Part shown: piece by piece, positions 62,117-64,000 of the stretch
Layout of the letters: the number at the start of each line of letters is the position of its first letter
How positions within the stretch are numbered: the stretch's first letter is position 1
NCBI RefSeq assembly: GCF_024436395.1
Contig: NZ_JAFMZO010000001.1
Location: 62,001 to 126,000 of the forward strand
Source of the DNA: Paradesertivirga mongoliensis
GTDB lineage: Bacteria > Bacteroidota > Bacteroidia > Sphingobacteriales > Sphingobacteriaceae
Reading direction: 5' to 3'
DNA length: 64,000 nt
Notes under the pieces: generated by a model
The model's input: only the letters and a program-made list of their open reading frames with translations
Told to the model about the DNA's origin: nothing
Databases searched by the model: none
Made by a program: the position numbers and the translations under genes

Positions 62117-63973
62117 TCAATAACTGGTTTCGGAGCTTTTTTTCATGTCCTCTCCAATATAAAAATTTGGGTGAGGAGGTTGATTATATGCAACGTTCTG
62201 CCAGGCAATTGCCATACGGTATTGCGGGTTATGCATTAGTGTATACATTTTATGATTTGTCGGAATAGTAGTAGTATAAATCCTCAATTCCTTGTTATCA
62301 GTAGACCTGAGAATCACTTCCTCTCTCCAGTCGCCCAAAATATCTGCGCTTAAAGCTGGTGTAGACTTGCTTCCATTGTTTGAAGAGGCACCTGTAGCGG
62401 TAAATATACGTCCAACTTTATACTTGTCAATTCCGTTTCCATTAAGTAATTCGCGAGTCAGATCGCCATCCCACCATACCAGGAAATTTACTGAAGACGG
62501 TTGCGGACCTATTTTCTCTCCTTTCATGTTCAACACTCCGTTTGAACCAGCGAACCACATTTCTCCTCCGGGATTTTCCGGATCAATATTGGCAGCAACG
62601 CCGCGACCCACATCTTGGTTCTGATGGCCCGACCATAAAATCTCACCGGTTCTGGCATCGTATAATGCAGCGCCAGGGCCTTTGGTAGCATCTTCAATTT
62701 CATGTACTCCAAACACTTCAAGACCCGGCCGGCTCAGATCAAAATCGCTCACATGCAGTGCATCTCCATGACGCAAGCCGGTTGTAAATAATCCTTTTCC
62801 ATTATCATCTACAACCATCGACCCGTAAATAACTTCGTCTTTGCCGTCATTATCCACATCGGCGATACTTAAGCCATGGTTACCCTGGCCAGAATACGGG
62901 TTATCAGCATCTTTACTATCAAAAACCCAGCGTGATGTTAATTTTCCATTGCGATAATCCCAGGCGGCTATAACCGACCGGCCATAATAACCTCGGCACA
63001 TCAATACGCTTGGAAGTTTACCGTCAAGATAAGCTGCCCCGGCTACCATGCGATCCACGCGATTTCCCGTGCTGTCGTTCCCGCCGTGCCCTCCATGTCC
63101 TCCCCATCCGTTTAAGGGATAGCGGTTCGGAATATAATCTGTTGTTGCTAACGCTTCTCCGGTTCTGCCGCTAAAAACGGTGAAGTATTCCGGACCGTCG
63201 AGTATCTTTCCATATAACGTATTTCGAGGTGGAACAGTCAGATTCCGCCAGTCTTTTGTCGAATCTCCAATAACTTTTCCTTTACCATCAATGGTGCCGT
63301 CAGCTGTTTTGCAGGCAAATTCAGATATCCCGTCACCATCCATATCAATTACAATGAATTGAGTATAATGCGCGCCTTCACGGATATTTTTCCCCAGGCT
63401 AATCTGCCACAATAATGTTCCATCGAGTTTATATGCCTGAAATACGGGGATACCCGAAATCCCCGGCGAGGGGGTATCAATACCACGGGCGGTTTGATGC
63501 AGAATAATTTCATACTCGCCATCACCATCCAGATCGCCTACCGAGGCATCGTTAGGCGTATAACCATCGAGTGTTTTTAACGGAATAGAAAGATACTGCC
63601 GTACGGCTGCATGAGCCGGAAGGGTAAAAACTTCACCGGTTTCAGTTTCCTTTCCCTTCAAAACTGCCTTAACATAGTACGCGTTCGACTTTGTAGAATC
63701 AACACCAGAATCAAGGTAATTAGTACTTGAGGATATTGGCGTTACATTCAACTTAACAGCCTTTGCACCGCCGGTTGATCGATAAATATTGAAAGTAATA
63801 TCGTCTGGGTCGGTACCAAGCATGCGCCATCCTAAATACACTTTTCCGGCGCCCTGGCTAATTGCAATTGTACCCCTGTCAAGGTATTCCATCCGACGCT
63901 TTTGGGCAGCCGCGGAAAATGTCAGAAAGAGAGAAAGAACTCCCAAAAAGAAGCTTTGCGAAAGTTTTATCAT
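62117..63973 (-). CDS. Rhamnogalacturonan lyase, PL11 family
   Basis: A 618-residue secreted lyase (signal peptide to about residue 23, SAAA before Q). After an N-terminal beta-domain with EYLDRGTIAISQGAGKVYLGWR, the propeller has the PL11 hallmarks VGDLDGDGEYEIILHQT, FIVIDMDGDGISEFACKTADG, GWGGHGGHGGNDSTGNRVDR, and LRHGDALHVSDFDLSRPGLEVFG in split form, with many Ca-binding Asp loops. It cleaves RG-I between rhamnose and galacturonic acid by beta-elimination. It is the first gene of the visible operon; only 27 bases lie upstream in the window, so the promoter and possibly susC/susD are outside. Confidence 0.94.
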   Translation of the reverse strand: MIKLSQSFFLGVLSLFLTFSAAAQKRRMEYLDRGTIAISQGAGKVYLGWRMLGTDPDDITFNIYRSTGGAKAVKLNVTPISSSTNYLDSGVDSTKSNAYYVKAVLKGKETETGEVFTLPAHAAVRQYLSIPLKTLDGYTPNDASVGDLDGDGEYEIILHQTARGIDTPSPGISGIPVFQAYKLDGTLLWQISLGKNIREGAHYTQFIVIDMDGDGISEFACKTADGTIDGKGKVIGDSTKDWRNLTVPPRNTLYGKILDGPEYFTVFSGRTGEALATTDYIPNRYPLNGWGGHGGHGGNDSTGNRVDRMVAGAAYLDGKLPSVLMCRGYYGRSVIAAWDYRNGKLTSRWVFDSKDADNPYSGQGNHGLSIADVDNDGKDEVIYGSMVVDDNGKGLFTTGLRHGDALHVSDFDLSRPGLEVFGVHEIEDATKGPGAALYDARTGEILWSGHQNQDVGRGVAANIDPENPGGEMWFAGSNGVLNMKGEKIGPQPSSVNFLVWWDGDLTRELLNGNGIDKYKVGRIFTATGASSNNGSKSTPALSADILGDWREEVILRSTDNKELRIYTTTIPTNHKMYTLMHNPQYRMAIAWQNVAYNQPPHPNFYIGEDMKKSSETSY

Positions 63974-64000
63974 TATTGTTTATAAACGGTGCAATAAAAT

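Overview
The window looks like the chromosome of an aerobic, pigmented member of the Bacteroidota, most likely family Sphingobacteriaceae (Pedobacter/Mucilaginibacter-like). The reasons are a SusC-type TonB-dependent receptor, many Sec or lipoprotein signal peptides on glycan-degrading enzymes, candidate promoters of the TAnnTTTG type, a CrtI plus membrane lycopene cyclase pair, short genes with AT-rich spacers, and the rpmF-plsX-fabH-accB-accC order. This placement is inferred from gene content only.

Region 1 (1-3.9 kb): the 5' part of a susC gene leaves the window on the left. Divergent from it is an unusual LacI-type regulator with an N-terminal transposase-like zinc ribbon. Next comes a cluster on the minus strand with a genuine tRNA-Asn, two degenerate tRNA-like copies, and four hairpin terminators. 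Region 2 (4-12.8 kb): a PfkB sugar kinase; a carotenoid block (CrtI divergent from a hypothetical gene, lycopene cyclase and a cytochrome b5-like gene that overlap one another); an SRPBCC protein, an ECF sigma factor, murB, an SGNH hydrolase and lpdA. Region 3 (12.9-19.8 kb): an M1 peptidase and a DUF2807-type repeat protein sit between lpdA (E3) and odhB-sucA (E2 and E1), so all three parts of the 2-oxoglutarate dehydrogenase complex lie within about 8.4 kb. Region 4 (19.9-24.5 kb): a photobiology patch with a DASH-type cryptochrome, a CBS-domain protein, a 2Fe-2S protein, a TIGR01777 oxidoreductase and a CPD-type photolyase.

Region 5 (24.5-38.3 kb): two FKBP-type prolyl isomerase lipoproteins, a small outer-membrane barrel, an M28 peptidase, rpiB, tatC, the fatty-acid starter block accC-accB-fabH-plsX-rpmF-DUF177, pdxA, rsmA, a D-2-hydroxyacid dehydrogenase and a small orphan. 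Region 6 (38.4-44.8 kb): an MscS-type channel, a fused trehalose-6-phosphate synthase/phosphatase, a GH15 enzyme and a GntR-type regulator, together resembling a trehalose/osmotic-stress module.

Region 7 (45.1-64 kb): a long minus-strand block for rhamnogalacturonan breakdown: PL11 lyase, two rhamnogalacturonan acetylesterases, a GH105 unsaturated-uronyl hydrolase, three tandem paralogous GH2 enzymes of nearly equal length, L-rhamnose mutarotase, a GH106-type alpha-L-rhamnosidase and a secreted FG-GAP beta-propeller protein of unknown activity. Together these could deacetylate and cut RG-I, remove galactosyl/uronyl and rhamnosyl ends, and pass rhamnose to the cell. No susC/susD pair for this block lies in the window, so the locus probably continues past the right edge.

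The most noteworthy items are the tRNA-like/terminator array, the zinc-ribbon-LacI fusion, the GH2 triplication, the FG-GAP protein as a possible unassigned polysaccharide lyase, and the cytochrome b5-lycopene cyclase coupling. I found no CRISPR array, prophage, complete insertion sequence or obvious defence system.
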